This document shows, piece after piece, positions 1-6,757 of a DNA stretch of 9,539 nucleotides. The DNA lies in NCBI GenBank assembly GCA_017880715.1, contig JADGRT010000079.1:1-9539 (forward strand), given 5' to 3'. The translations under genes were made by a program, and so were the position numbers. Each line of letters begins with the position of its first letter. Positions within the stretch are counted from its first letter, which is position 1. A model generated the notes under the pieces. That model made no database searches and was not told the origin of the DNA. It worked only from the letters and a program-made list of their open reading frames with translations. Source of the stretch: Verrucomicrobiia bacterium (GTDB lineage: Bacteria; Verrucomicrobiota; Verrucomicrobiia; Limisphaerales; UBA1319).

Positions 1-5
1 AAATG

Positions 6-23
6 ATCCGGCTCACGCCGGAT
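6..23. terminator. Perfect hairpin at the window edge, possible terminator
   Basis: ATCCGGC, a 4-base loop (13-16), then GCCGGAT: a perfect 7-bp stem. On the + strand the A-run at 30-35 does not give a U-tract; on the - strand any U-tract would lie beyond the window. It could end the leftward transcript or one outside the window. Confidence 0.25.
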
Positions 24-149
24 GCTACGAAAAAAGTGAATTTGCCATGCGCCCGACAGCTTTCTGAATTACTATCTTGCCTAAAGGTGACGGATGTCAT
101 TAGTCTCAGGACGATATGAACCCTGTCCCCTGCCCTCCAGCACTCCCCG

Positions 150-357
150 TCCCGATCCTGGTTGAAGCCGACGATCGGGAGGCAAACATAGCTCAAATCC
201 TAGTGGCATTGGACCTCCTGGTCTGCCGGTTCCCGGAGCTTTCCAGCTCCGAGGATTCCGACCCTGCGTTCCACAGGAATGCTGGCCTTCGGAGCAGGCC
301 GCAACCGGCAGGTCAGAGACCTGCCCCATCGGGTCCTGCCCTTCAGGAATTTGCCCG
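150..357. repeat. Array of seven consecutive hairpins downstream of pyrD
   Basis: Inverted repeats read by eye: 150-157/173-180 (8 bp), 205-208+212-215/220-223+224-227 (8 bp with a 3-nt bulge), 234-240/245-251 (7 bp, 4-nt loop), 266-272/276-282 (7 bp with one G-U), 284-288/296-300 (5 bp), 307-314/318-325 (8 bp, 3-nt loop), and 330-333+334-338/344-348+354-357 (9 bp with a 5-nt bulge). The last ends about 10 nt from the pyrD stop. The density suggests a mobile or interspersed palindromic element, or a structured 3' region of the pyrD transcript. No T-tract follows any stem, so a simple terminator is unlikely. I recall similar intergenic sequences in Verrucomicrobiota, but this is memory only. 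Confidence 0.6.
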
Positions 358-367
358 GTATGCGGAA

Positions 368-1282
368 TTACTTCGCAATCTGAAGGCTGCCCGTAAGTTG
401 GCGCGCTTCGGAGATACCGTGACGCTCCATGAATTCGCGGATACCGGCGATCACATTAAGAGCCGTCTGAGGTTCGTAGAAATTCGCAGTGCCCACTGCT
501 ACGGCGGTCGCGCCTGCCATCATGAACTCAATCGCGTCCGCCGCGTTCTGGATGCCTCCCATGCCGATGATGGGGATTTTCACTGCCTTGGCAGCTTCCC
601 AGACCAGTTTGACGGCGATCGGCTTGATGCAGGGGCCGGTCAGGCCGCCGGTGACGTTTGCCAGTTTGGGCCGGCGCGTCTCAATGTCGATGGCCATGGC
701 CGGGAAACTATTCGTGACCGACAAGGCGTCGCTGCCCGCTGCTTCCGCCGCCTTGGCGTAGGGCGCAATGTTCGGCACATTGGGGCTCAGCTTCGTGATC
801 AATGGCAGCTTGGTGGCCTGCCGGCAAGCGGCCACCACCTGGCTGAGCAACTTCACGTCCGTGCCGAATTGCGCCCCGCCTTCCTTGAGGTTGGGACAGG
901 AGACGTTAAGTTCCAGAGCGCCTATGCCGCCCAGGGCATCGAAGCGCCGCGCCACCTCGGCATATTCCTCGACGGTGGTGCCCCAGATGTTAACGATCGT
1001 CGGCACTTTTAAGGCTTTCAGGAACGGCCAGTATTTCCTGATGAAGCCATCCACGCCGGGCCCTTGCAGGCCGATGGCATTGAGCAGGCCGCTGGTGACT
1101 TCGGCCGTTCGCGGCGTCGGATGGCCGCGGACGGGGTTGAGTCGGATGCCTTTTACCACGACGGCGCCAAGCTGATTCAGATCGAGGAGCCGCGCATATT
1201 CGACGCCGTAACCGAATGTTCCTGAGGCCACAGTAACGGGATTGGGCATGGTCAGGTTGCCGATTTGAACCGAGAGATTCAC
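368..1282 (-). CDS. pyrD: Dihydroorotate dehydrogenase class 1B, catalytic subunit PyrD
   Basis: Oxidises dihydroorotate to orotate with FMN in the cytoplasm, the fourth step of UMP synthesis. Seen: a 304-aa TIM-barrel protein with the N-terminal NPVTVASGTFGYG segment, the NVSCPNLKEGG loop with the class 1 catalytic Cys at about residue 129, the KLSPN strand (Lys about 164), and the C-terminal GMGGI...AVAVGT phosphate-binding region for FMN. Class 1 enzymes use Cys as base, while the membrane-bound class 2 uses Ser. The adjacent pyrK makes this class 1B (NAD-linked heterotetramer). I chose the GTG at 1282 because it overlaps the pyrK stop as GTGA and has GGGAGG seven bases upstream; GTG at 1297 or 1288 in the same frame would add only a few residues. 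The protein is full length with no key residue missing. It is probably translationally coupled to pyrK. Function is well supported; the exact start is less certain. Confidence 0.95.
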   Translation of the reverse strand: MNLSVQIGNLTMPNPVTVASGTFGYGVEYARLLDLNQLGAVVVKGIRLNPVRGHPTPRTAEVTSGLLNAIGLQGPGVDGFIRKYWPFLKALKVPTIVNIWGTTVEEYAEVARRFDALGGIGALELNVSCPNLKEGGAQFGTDVKLLSQVVAACRQATKLPLITKLSPNVPNIAPYAKAAEAAGSDALSVTNSFPAMAIDIETRRPKLANVTGGLTGPCIKPIAVKLVWEAAKAVKIPIIGMGGIQNAADAIEFMMAGATAVAVGTANFYEPQTALNVIAGIREFMERHGISEARQLTGSLQIAK

Positions 1283-2064
1283 AAGCACGCCTCCCACGCT
1301 ATGTCACGCGCATCGAACACCGGACCCTCGGAGCAGGTGCGCTGGTATTCCCAGCCGTCGCTGGTTTTGATCGGGATCACGCAGGCCAGGCAAACCCCCA
1401 GGCCGCAACCCATGTGTTCGTCCAGCGATAGTTCAGCCGGCAGGTTGAATTCATCGGCTATCTTGCCGACGGCCTGGAGCATCGGTGTTGGACCGCACGC
1501 GAAAAGTTTTCGCCCCGCCGCATGGGGTCGCAGTTCGGCCAGGAGCGCTTGGGTCACGAGGCCTTTTTCTCCGTGGCTGCCATCCTCGGTGGTCACCCGA
1601 ACCTCCCATCCCAGCGCGCGAAATTCCGGTTCGCAAAGGATGTCCACGCGCTGCCGCCCGCCGACGAACACGATGCCTTTCCGCGGCGAGCGCTGGGCCA
1701 GCAAATACATGGCGGCCATGCCATAACCGCCCGCGACGAGCAGTGGGATTTCGCCGTCGGACCGCGGGAGGGTGAATCCGTGGCCGAGCGGGCCCAGCAG
1801 ACTCAACTCCTCTCCGGCGCCCATGCGCGCCAGCGCCTCGGTGCCTTGGCCGATCGTCTTGAAGAGGATCGAAAGCGTATCGCCCGCCACCTGGAAGATG
1901 CTGAAAGGACGCCGCAGCAACGCCTCTTTCATAGGCAACACGCGAACATGGACGAACTGTCCCGGTTGCACCCGGGGGGCGATGGCCGGCGCGCGCATGA
2001 CCAACCGGAAGTATGGGCCGGCCGCGCGCTCGTTGGCAACGATCTGGGCGGTTTGCTCGAACAT
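1279..2064 (-). CDS. pyrK: Dihydroorotate dehydrogenase B electron transfer subunit PyrK
   Basis: Passes electrons from PyrD's FMN through a [2Fe-2S] cluster and FAD to NAD+, as known for class 1B enzymes. Seen: 261 aa with a ferredoxin-reductase-like FAD domain (RRPFSI at 51-56), a nucleotide-binding part (AGGYGMAAMY at about 111-120, FACGPTPML at about 188-196), and a C-terminal iron-sulfur module with Cys 220, 225, 228 and 244. That spacing, C-x4-C-x2-C-x15-C, is typical of PyrK. Length is normal for the family. The ATG start follows the cysE stop by 13 nt with no convincing Shine-Dalgarno sequence, which suggests translation coupled to the upstream gene. The stop overlaps the pyrD start. 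Related ferredoxin-NADP reductase-like proteins are possible alternatives, but the Cys module and the pyrD neighbour make PyrK nearly certain. Confidence 0.95.
   Translation of the reverse strand: MFEQTAQIVANERAAGPYFRLVMRAPAIAPRVQPGQFVHVRVLPMKEALLRRPFSIFQVAGDTLSILFKTIGQGTEALARMGAGEELSLLGPLGHGFTLPRSDGEIPLLVAGGYGMAAMYLLAQRSPRKGIVFVGGRQRVDILCEPEFRALGWEVRVTTEDGSHGEKGLVTQALLAELRPHAAGRKLFACGPTPMLQAVGKIADEFNLPAELSLDEHMGCGLGVCLACVIPIKTSDGWEYQRTCSEGPVFDARDIAWEACL
1290..1295 (-). promoter_or_regulatory. Ribosome binding site of pyrD
   Basis: GGGAGG on the minus strand lies inside the last codons of pyrK, seven bases before the GTG at 1282. It is the reason for preferring that start over the GTG codons at 1297 and 1288, which sit upstream of or within the motif. 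Confidence 0.6.
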
Positions 2065-2077
2065 GGTTGCCGGTTGT

Positions 2078-2998
2078 TTAAATTTCGTAATCCGGTTGGA
2101 TGGGCGCGCGGCTGGTTTTGTTCAGGACCCGCATGGCGAGGCCGTCGTAAACCACGAGGGAATTGGGCGGCACGCTGTGGAGGAGGAAGACATTGGCGCC
2201 GACGGTGCTGCCGGCGCCGATGACCGTCTCGCCGCCCACAATGGTGGCGCCGGCGTAAATGGTGACATGATCTTCGATGGTGGGATGGCGTTTCTTGCCG
2301 CGCAGTTGCTGGCCGCCGGAGAGTGACCGGGCCACCAAACCCACGCCCTGGTACATTTTTACGTGGTTGCCAATGGCGCAAGTTTCGCCCACGACCGTGC
2401 CCGTGCCGTGGTCGATGAAGAAGTGCGAGCCGATCCGAGCGCCCGGATGGAGATCGATGCCGGTGCGAAAATGCGCCCACTCGGTCATGATGCGGGGGAT
2501 CAGGACTATCTGACGCAGGTAAAGCTCGTGAGCCATGCGCTGGATGGCAATGGCTTCGATGCAGGGATAAGAGACGATGACTTCGTCCTTGCTCAGCGCG
2601 GCCGGATCGCCCGTGAAAGCGGCTTCGGCATCGGTTTGCAGCAGTTCGCGGATTTTCGGCAATTCGGCCAGAAACTCCAAGGTCAGGGCTTGGGCTCGGG
2701 CTTTGAGCGTTCGCGGCTTCGCTTCTACCGTCGGCGCGTATTCGAGGCTTTTGGCGATTTCCGCTTCCAAATGAATGCGGACCGCATTCATCCGGTCGGC
2801 GGTAAACGTTCGCAGTTTGGCGTGGTGAACCGGGTGTTCATCGAAAAAACCTGGAAACAACAACCGCAGCAGATCGCGAGTAATCAGGGCAATCGCGCTT
2901 TTGGACGGCAGATTGGAGCCGTCGAGATGGTTGATGCCTCCCACCTGTTCGTAGGAGTTCAGCAATTGGTCAATCAGAGTGGCAACCTTACTGTTCAC
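2078..2998 (-). CDS. cysE: Serine O-acetyltransferase
   Basis: Transfers acetyl from acetyl-CoA to L-serine, giving O-acetylserine for cysteine synthesis in the cytoplasm. Seen: 306 aa with a helical N-terminal half (about 1-180) and a left-handed beta-helix of hexapeptide repeats (about 184-285). The repeats carry IDLHPGARIG, the DHGTGTVVGET stretch with the catalytic-type Asp196-His197 pair, RHPTIEDHV around His238, and the closing VPPNSLVV segment. It is longer than E. coli CysE (273 aa) and looks like the longer EpsC-type enzymes. The frame stays open upstream to a TTG at 3163, overlapping the glycosyltransferase gene, but those extra 55 residues are Arg/Pro/Gly-rich and unlike the family. 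The GTG at 2998, starting just before the VATLIDQLLNSYEQVGG segment, fits better, although no strong ribosome site precedes it. Function is sure; the start is moderately so. Confidence 0.92.
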   Translation of the reverse strand: MNSKVATLIDQLLNSYEQVGGINHLDGSNLPSKSAIALITRDLLRLLFPGFFDEHPVHHAKLRTFTADRMNAVRIHLEAEIAKSLEYAPTVEAKPRTLKARAQALTLEFLAELPKIRELLQTDAEAAFTGDPAALSKDEVIVSYPCIEAIAIQRMAHELYLRQIVLIPRIMTEWAHFRTGIDLHPGARIGSHFFIDHGTGTVVGETCAIGNHVKMYQGVGLVARSLSGGQQLRGKKRHPTIEDHVTIYAGATIVGGETVIGAGSTVGANVFLLHSVPPNSLVVYDGLAMRVLNKTSRAPIQPDYEI

Positions 2999-3134
2999 GC
3001 GTCCCACTATCCGGCAACCCGCCCGGAAAGGCAAGCCAGTCGAAGTCGACCCCCAGCGGTCGGGTGAGTTGGGGTTCAACCCACCGCGACATCCGACGCC
3101 CGCACTGGGTGGATGGTTTGCAGCAGGGACTCGA

Positions 3135-4304
3135 CTATCTCGTCCGGTCTCCCGCTTTGGCAATGGCGGGCGATTTCACAAGCTGTCCCCCCCGGCCGAT
3201 TCGATAAGACACGCCTTTCCATTCCACCCGCTGGCCGGTGAACGCCAGCAGCCAGAGAAAAACTTGCAGGACGTCCTTCAAGGGGATGAGCCAGACCAGA
3301 TACCAGGGGGATGGCTGCCGGATCATCCGCTGTTGCAGGTTCATGCCGGTGGCGATGCGAAGGGCCAGGCAAATGGCCAAAACCGCGCCCACGATTGCGG
3401 TGGGATGAAAGCCGAACCAGAGCGCCGGCCAGAGGCTGGCATTGCTTAACAGGCTGGCGGCGTAAGGCGCCGGCTTGCTGATCCGGATGGTGCGCGCCCA
3501 ACGCAACTGGTGGCGCCACACCTGACGCCAGCTCAGGGATGCAGACCAGCAATCCACCACGATCGGACAAAGCTCGATCCGGGCGCCGTTTCGGGCCAGG
3601 CGATGTCCCAGTTGATAATCGTCGGCGAGGAAGTCGGCCAGGGATTCAAAACCGCCGATTTTTTCCAAATGGCGCCGGGTGGTGACCATCACGGCGCCCA
3701 AGGCATAGTCCAAGGGCCATAGGGTTTGGCCTTGCAGCACCTGGCTCCAGAAGTCGGCATTGACGGCAAAGGCCTCCCAGCGCATGGCCCACGTGGTGGA
3801 ATTGAGCAGCCGATAGAAGCAGTGGACCAGGCCGACGCGCGGATCGCGCAGGGGGGCAACCGCCTGGGCGAGCAAGTTGGCAGGGACTTGGATATCGGCG
3901 TCGCTAATCACCAGCAGCTCGTGACGGGCGAGGCGGTGGAGTTGAATGAGGGTGGAAACTTTGCCGTTCACTCCCAGGGCGTCGGGGCAAACCACCAGCC
4001 GGGCATCCGCCTGGGAATAGACCGACAGGAGTTGTTTGACCAGGGCCCAGGCGGGATCCTGCTCCGAGGCTACTCCCAGGAGCACCTGAATCGGGCCGCG
4101 GTAGTTCTGCTGAAACCAGCTCTCGAGGCATCGAGCGGTGTGTTCGTCGCAACCTTTCAGGGGTTTGAAGAGGGTGATTCCGGGTTGGTCGCTTGGGGTG
4201 TGGCCGGGTTGATGCAGTGGAAAACGCCGGGCGGCCAGCCATTGCCACAGCGTCAAACCAAGACTGAGAACCGTCAGCAGGCCGAGCGTTAAGTTGATGG
4301 CCAT
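3135..4304 (-). CDS. GT21 family membrane glycosyltransferase (ceramide glucosyltransferase/HpnI-like)
   Basis: Likely transfers a sugar from a nucleotide sugar to a lipid at the cytoplasmic membrane. Seen: 389 aa with an N-terminal membrane segment (about 4-24), a GT-A domain with ITLFKPLKG (43-51), NGKVSTL (113-119), the DAD metal motif (135-137), the acceptor-side DD (228-229) and QLRWARTIR (266-274). Two or more C-terminal membrane stretches follow (about 293-318 and 334-358), then the WKGVSYRIGRGG tail. This order is diagnostic of ceramide glucosyltransferase and of bacterial HpnI, which acts on hopanoids. No hopanoid or sphingolipid gene lies in the window, so the acceptor is unknown. 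The ATG is 10 nt after the ATPase stop and lacks a clear ribosome site, which points to co-transcription and coupling. Family assignment is strong; substrate is not assignable. Confidence 0.88.
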   Translation of the reverse strand: MAINLTLGLLTVLSLGLTLWQWLAARRFPLHQPGHTPSDQPGITLFKPLKGCDEHTARCLESWFQQNYRGPIQVLLGVASEQDPAWALVKQLLSVYSQADARLVVCPDALGVNGKVSTLIQLHRLARHELLVISDADIQVPANLLAQAVAPLRDPRVGLVHCFYRLLNSTTWAMRWEAFAVNADFWSQVLQGQTLWPLDYALGAVMVTTRRHLEKIGGFESLADFLADDYQLGHRLARNGARIELCPIVVDCWSASLSWRQVWRHQLRWARTIRISKPAPYAASLLSNASLWPALWFGFHPTAIVGAVLAICLALRIATGMNLQQRMIRQPSPWYLVWLIPLKDVLQVFLWLLAFTGQRVEWKGVSYRIGRGGQLVKSPAIAKAGDRTR

Positions 4305-4314
4305 GAAAAACCGG

Positions 4315-5538
4315 TCAAGCCTGATCCACCGCGATGACGCGCAGGATTTCTTCGATGGTAGTCTGGCCGATTAGCACACGCCTCAGGCCGTTTTGCCAGA
4401 GCGTCGTCATGCCTTGCCCGATGGCTACCTGCTGCAGGGCGCGGGTAGGCATTTTCTGCAACAGGGCGTCGCGGATGACCTCGTCAACCACCAGCAGCTC
4501 GGTGGCGGCGGTGCGCCCGCCGTATCCGGTTTGAAGACACTCGGGACAACCAGCGCCCCGCCGGAAATTAGCAGTTTCGATCATTTCCGCGGGCAGCCAG
4601 CGCAGCGCGGCGGGTTCCGGCTCGTAGGGCTGGGAGCAAAAAGCGCAGTTCTTGCGGATCAACCGCAGACCGAGCACGCCCGCGATGCTCGAAGCCAGGA
4701 GGAACGGCTCGATATCCATGTTGATCAGGCGGGCGACCACGCCCGCGGTGCTGCCGCTGTGAATGGTGCTGATAACCAGGTGGCCGGTCAGACCTGCTTG
4801 CACGGCGATGGCGGCCGTTTCAGGATCGCGGATTTCGCCCACCATAATGACCTGGGGATCCTGGCGCATGAGCGAGCGCAGGGCAATCGGATAGGTGAAC
4901 TCCTGCGCCGGGTTGATCTGCGCCTGGCTGATCATGGGCAGGTGAAACTCCACCGGATCTTCCACCGTGCTGATGCTGATGGCCGAGCCGTGGCGCTGCA
5001 CCAGGTGGCAGAGCGCCGCGTAAATGGCGGTGGTCTTCCCCGAACCCGTGGGGCCGGTCAACAGCAACAGACCATTGGGCCGGTCCAGCAGTTGGATCAT
5101 TTTTTGCAGCGTTTCCTCCTCGAAACCCAGGTTGGCGAGGCTGAAACTCCGGTTGCTGGGATCGAAAATCCGGATTACGATTTTTTCGCCACGCACGGTT
5201 GGAAAAACGGAAATGCGCAGTTCCGCGCCACCCAATTCCGAATTGGCGGGGGCGTGTCCTTCCTGCGGCAGGCCGGTCTGGTAGCTGATGAGATTGGCCA
5301 TGACCTTCAGCCGGCCGGCCAGTTTCTCCATCAACGCCAGCGGCAGGTGCACCAGTTCGGTCAGCACGCCGCTCAGGCGGACCCGCACCACCAGCGTGCT
5401 CTCCCAGGGTTCGATATGAATGTCGCTGGCGCCGGCTTCGATGGCGTCGATGAGCAGATAATTCACCAGCGTGCCCACCTCGATTTCCTTCTGAGCCGAC
5501 TCCGATTGCAGATAACGCGTTGTATGATTGACAAGCAT
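4315..5538 (-). CDS. Short GspE/PilB-type secretion ATPase
   Basis: Hexameric ATPase of the family that powers type II secretion or type IV pilus assembly at the inner membrane. Seen: 407 aa with an N2-like domain (about 20-125, including ASDIHIEP), Walker A GPTGSGKTT (162-170), the Asp box ISTVEDPVEFH (189-199), Walker B QDPQVIMVGEIRD (226-238), the His box TGHLVISTIHS (251-261), and a zinc site of Cys 298, 301, 331 and 334. Family members usually exceed 500 aa; the N1 domain that docks on the GspL-type partner is absent. The start is not an artefact: an in-frame TAA sits nine codons upstream (5563-5565), and AGGA lies five bases before the ATG. The usual RxRxDGVL reads RVRLSGVL here (Ser for Asp). 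All ATPase motifs are intact, so it should be active. No other secretion or pilus gene is in the window, so GspE versus PilB cannot be decided. Confidence 0.92.
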   Translation of the reverse strand: MLVNHTTRYLQSESAQKEIEVGTLVNYLLIDAIEAGASDIHIEPWESTLVVRVRLSGVLTELVHLPLALMEKLAGRLKVMANLISYQTGLPQEGHAPANSELGGAELRISVFPTVRGEKIVIRIFDPSNRSFSLANLGFEEETLQKMIQLLDRPNGLLLLTGPTGSGKTTAIYAALCHLVQRHGSAISISTVEDPVEFHLPMISQAQINPAQEFTYPIALRSLMRQDPQVIMVGEIRDPETAAIAVQAGLTGHLVISTIHSGSTAGVVARLINMDIEPFLLASSIAGVLGLRLIRKNCAFCSQPYEPEPAALRWLPAEMIETANFRRGAGCPECLQTGYGGRTAATELLVVDEVIRDALLQKMPTRALQQVAIGQGMTTLWQNGLRRVLIGQTTIEEILRVIAVDQA

Positions 5539-5543
5539 GGCGA

Positions 5544-5547
5544 TCCT
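5544..5547 (-). promoter_or_regulatory. Ribosome binding site of the secretion ATPase
   Basis: AGGA on the minus strand, five bases before the ATG at 5538. With the in-frame stop at 5563-5565 it supports a real start that leaves the protein without the N1 domain. Confidence 0.5.
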
Positions 5548-5559
5548 ATAGGTCCCGAA

Positions 5560-5587
5560 GTATTACGGCGAAATCGTCGCTTGTCAG
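5560..5587 (-). promoter_or_regulatory. Possible sigma70-type promoter of the leftward block
   Basis: CTGACA (5587-5582) is one mismatch from TTGACA, followed after 16 bases by TAATAC (5565-5560), a weak match to TATAAT. The position just upstream of the ATPase start is right, but the predicted leader would be very short. This is a weak call by eye. Confidence 0.22.
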
Positions 5588-5618
5588 CCTTTTTCCCGGA
5601 TTCGTAGAGGATTGCTCT

Positions 5619-5647
5619 GGCATAAAAATGAAGTCGGTGAGTAGAAT
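5619..5647 (+). promoter_or_regulatory. Possible -10 element for the rightward sugar cassette
   Basis: TAGAAT at 5642-5647 differs from TATAAT at one base. Seventeen bases upstream is only GGCATA (5619-5624), a poor -35. A second -10-like TATTAT at 5695-5700 would start transcription almost at the start codon and is less likely. Weak evidence. Confidence 0.22.
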
Positions 5648-5701
5648 AAGGCTGTTCAGATTAACTGTGGAGCGTCATTTGTTCAAGCAGATTGTATTAT
5701 T

Positions 5702-5705
5702 GGAG
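5702..5705 (+). promoter_or_regulatory. Ribosome binding site deciding the epimerase start
   Basis: GGAG six bases before the ATG at 5712. The upstream in-frame ATG at 5628 has no such site, so the shorter protein is preferred. Confidence 0.6.
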
Positions 5706-5711
5706 AATGAT

Positions 5712-6755
5712 ATGGAAACGAAACGATTAGTGGAAAAGGATGCGAAACTGAACCGGAACGATTTGATCGTGATTACCGGCGCGGGCGGTTTTATAGCCGG
5801 CAACCTGGTGAAGTACTTCACGGAAAAGGGCTTCACCCGGATTCGCGCCGTCGATAAGAAACCCCTTTACGAATGGTATCTGCGCACGCCCGGTGTCGAG
5901 TCGCTCTGCCTCGATGTCAGCGAGGAGGCCCATTGCCGACGCGTCTGCGAAGGGGCCGTCGAGGTTTATAATCTCGCCGCGGACATGGGTGGCATGGGCT
6001 TCATCGAGCGTTTCCGCGTCGCCTGCCTGCGCAGCATCCTCATCAACACCCATATGGTCGAGACGGCCTACCGGGCGGGCGCGCGCCGGTACTTCTTTTC
6101 CTCGTCGGCCTGCGCCTACAACACGCTGCTTCAGCAAGATCCGAACGTTCGGGCTCTGAAGGAATCGGACGCCTATCCGGCCATGGCCGAGCGCGGTTAC
6201 GGCTGGGAGAAGCTGGTGTCCGAAATGTTCTGCCAGGAATACTGGTTCGAACGCGGCCTGAAGACCGCCATGGCCCGCTTCCACAACGTCTATGGACCCC
6301 ATGGCACCTGGGACGGCGGACGCGAAAAGGCCCCCGCCGCCCTCTGCCGCAAAGTGATCGAAGCCATCCACACCGGCAAGTCGGACATCACCCTCTGGGG
6401 CGATGGCCACCAGACTCGCAGTTTCATGTATATCAACGACTGCGTGAAAGGCATTGACCTGATCATGCATGCCGACGCGCTGATCGCCACCCCAATCAAC
6501 CTCGGTTCGAGCGAGTTGGTATCCATCAACGACCTGCTCTCCAAGGTCGAGAAGATCGCCGGGGTGAAGCTCACGCGGCATTACGACTTGAATGCGCCGC
6601 GGGGGGTCGCCGGCCGCAACAGCGACAACACTTTCATCAAGAAAATGCTCAAGTGGGAGCCCAATACCTCCCTCGACAAGGGCCTGGCAGCCACCTACAA
6701 GTGGATCAATATCCAATACGAAGCCCGCCAGCAGGGCAAGCGAGTGGTGGAGTAA
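5712..6755 (+). CDS. gme: GDP-mannose 3,5-epimerase-like SDR enzyme
   Basis: Extended short-chain dehydrogenase fold enzyme expected to epimerise GDP-D-mannose at C3 and C5 to GDP-L-galactose (and GDP-L-gulose), using bound NAD+ in the cytoplasm. Seen in 347 aa: Rossmann motif TGAGGFIAG (22-30), with Ala at the third glycine position as I recall for plant GME; NLAADMGGMGFI (87-98), a hallmark of GME; SSACAY (131-136) with Cys134; the Y-x3-K pair Tyr163/Lys167; RFHNVYGPHGTW (189-200); GGREKAPAA (202-210) with Lys206; and WGDGHQTRSF (229-238). In plant GME a Cys and a Lys at these positions act as acid and base. The ATG at 5712 is preferred over 5628 because of GGAG six bases upstream. It is first in a four-gene cassette ending with manC, which supplies its presumed substrate. 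General sugar epimerases are alternatives, but the catalytic signature argues for GME. The product is not proven by sequence. Confidence 0.88.
   Translation: METKRLVEKDAKLNRNDLIVITGAGGFIAGNLVKYFTEKGFTRIRAVDKKPLYEWYLRTPGVESLCLDVSEEAHCRRVCEGAVEVYNLAADMGGMGFIERFRVACLRSILINTHMVETAYRAGARRYFFSSSACAYNTLLQQDPNVRALKESDAYPAMAERGYGWEKLVSEMFCQEYWFERGLKTAMARFHNVYGPHGTWDGGREKAPAALCRKVIEAIHTGKSDITLWGDGHQTRSFMYINDCVKGIDLIMHADALIATPINLGSSELVSINDLLSKVEKIAGVKLTRHYDLNAPRGVAGRNSDNTFIKKMLKWEPNTSLDKGLAATYKWINIQYEARQQGKRVVE
6746..6752 (+). promoter_or_regulatory. Ribosome binding site deciding a TTG start
   Basis: GGTGGAG inside the last codons of the epimerase gene, five bases before TTG at 6758. An earlier ATG in the same frame (6653) lies deep inside the epimerase gene, so this site supports the TTG start. 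Confidence 0.55.
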
Positions 6756-6757
6756 GT

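Larger units (their letters stand above)
1..367. other. Intergenic region without a supported gene
   Basis: No reading frame here has family-like sequence or a plausible start. The + strand frame from 116 continues into the antisense of pyrD, and the - strand frame at 81-329 covers the hairpin array. Positions 24-149 hold nothing I can name beyond AT-richer sequence; 6-23 and 150-357 hold the hairpins described separately. Confidence 0.6.
5539..5711. other. Divergent intergenic region between the two gene blocks
   Basis: The only strand switch in the window. It separates the starts of the secretion ATPase (leftward) and the epimerase (rightward) and is AT-richer than the flanking genes. It must hold promoters for both blocks unless they are read from elsewhere; only weak promoter-like matches are visible. 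No clear operator palindrome was seen. Confidence 0.7.

Noticed and set aside
307..325. Rho-independent terminator for pyrD
   Set aside because: The stem is perfect, but no U-tract follows it on the pyrD strand.
81..329. 82-codon frame on the - strand after pyrD
   Set aside because: It runs through the hairpin array and is Gly/Pro/Arg-rich without a domain; better explained as translation of a repeat element.
116..1012. Open frame of 298 codons on the + strand across the spacer and antisense to pyrD
   Set aside because: No domain or ribosome site; the opposite strand encodes an unmistakable PyrD.
4393..5607. Open frame of 404 codons on the + strand, antisense to the secretion ATPase
   Set aside because: Rich in Gly, His, Arg and Gln with no recognisable domain; it mirrors the codon pattern of a clearly real gene in GC-rich DNA.
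5628..5711. Longer epimerase start at ATG 5628
   Set aside because: No ribosome site; the extra 28 residues are not family-like, and the ATG at 5712 has GGAG at good spacing.
5727..6716. Open frame of 329 codons on the - strand, antisense to the epimerase
   Set aside because: Low-complexity Gly/Ala/Val/Asp composition and no motif, while the + strand carries all GME signatures.
6653..6757. Longer start for the GHMP-fold protein at ATG 6653
   Set aside because: It would overlap the epimerase gene by about 100 nt; TTG at 6758 has a strong ribosome site and places motif 1 near the N-terminus.
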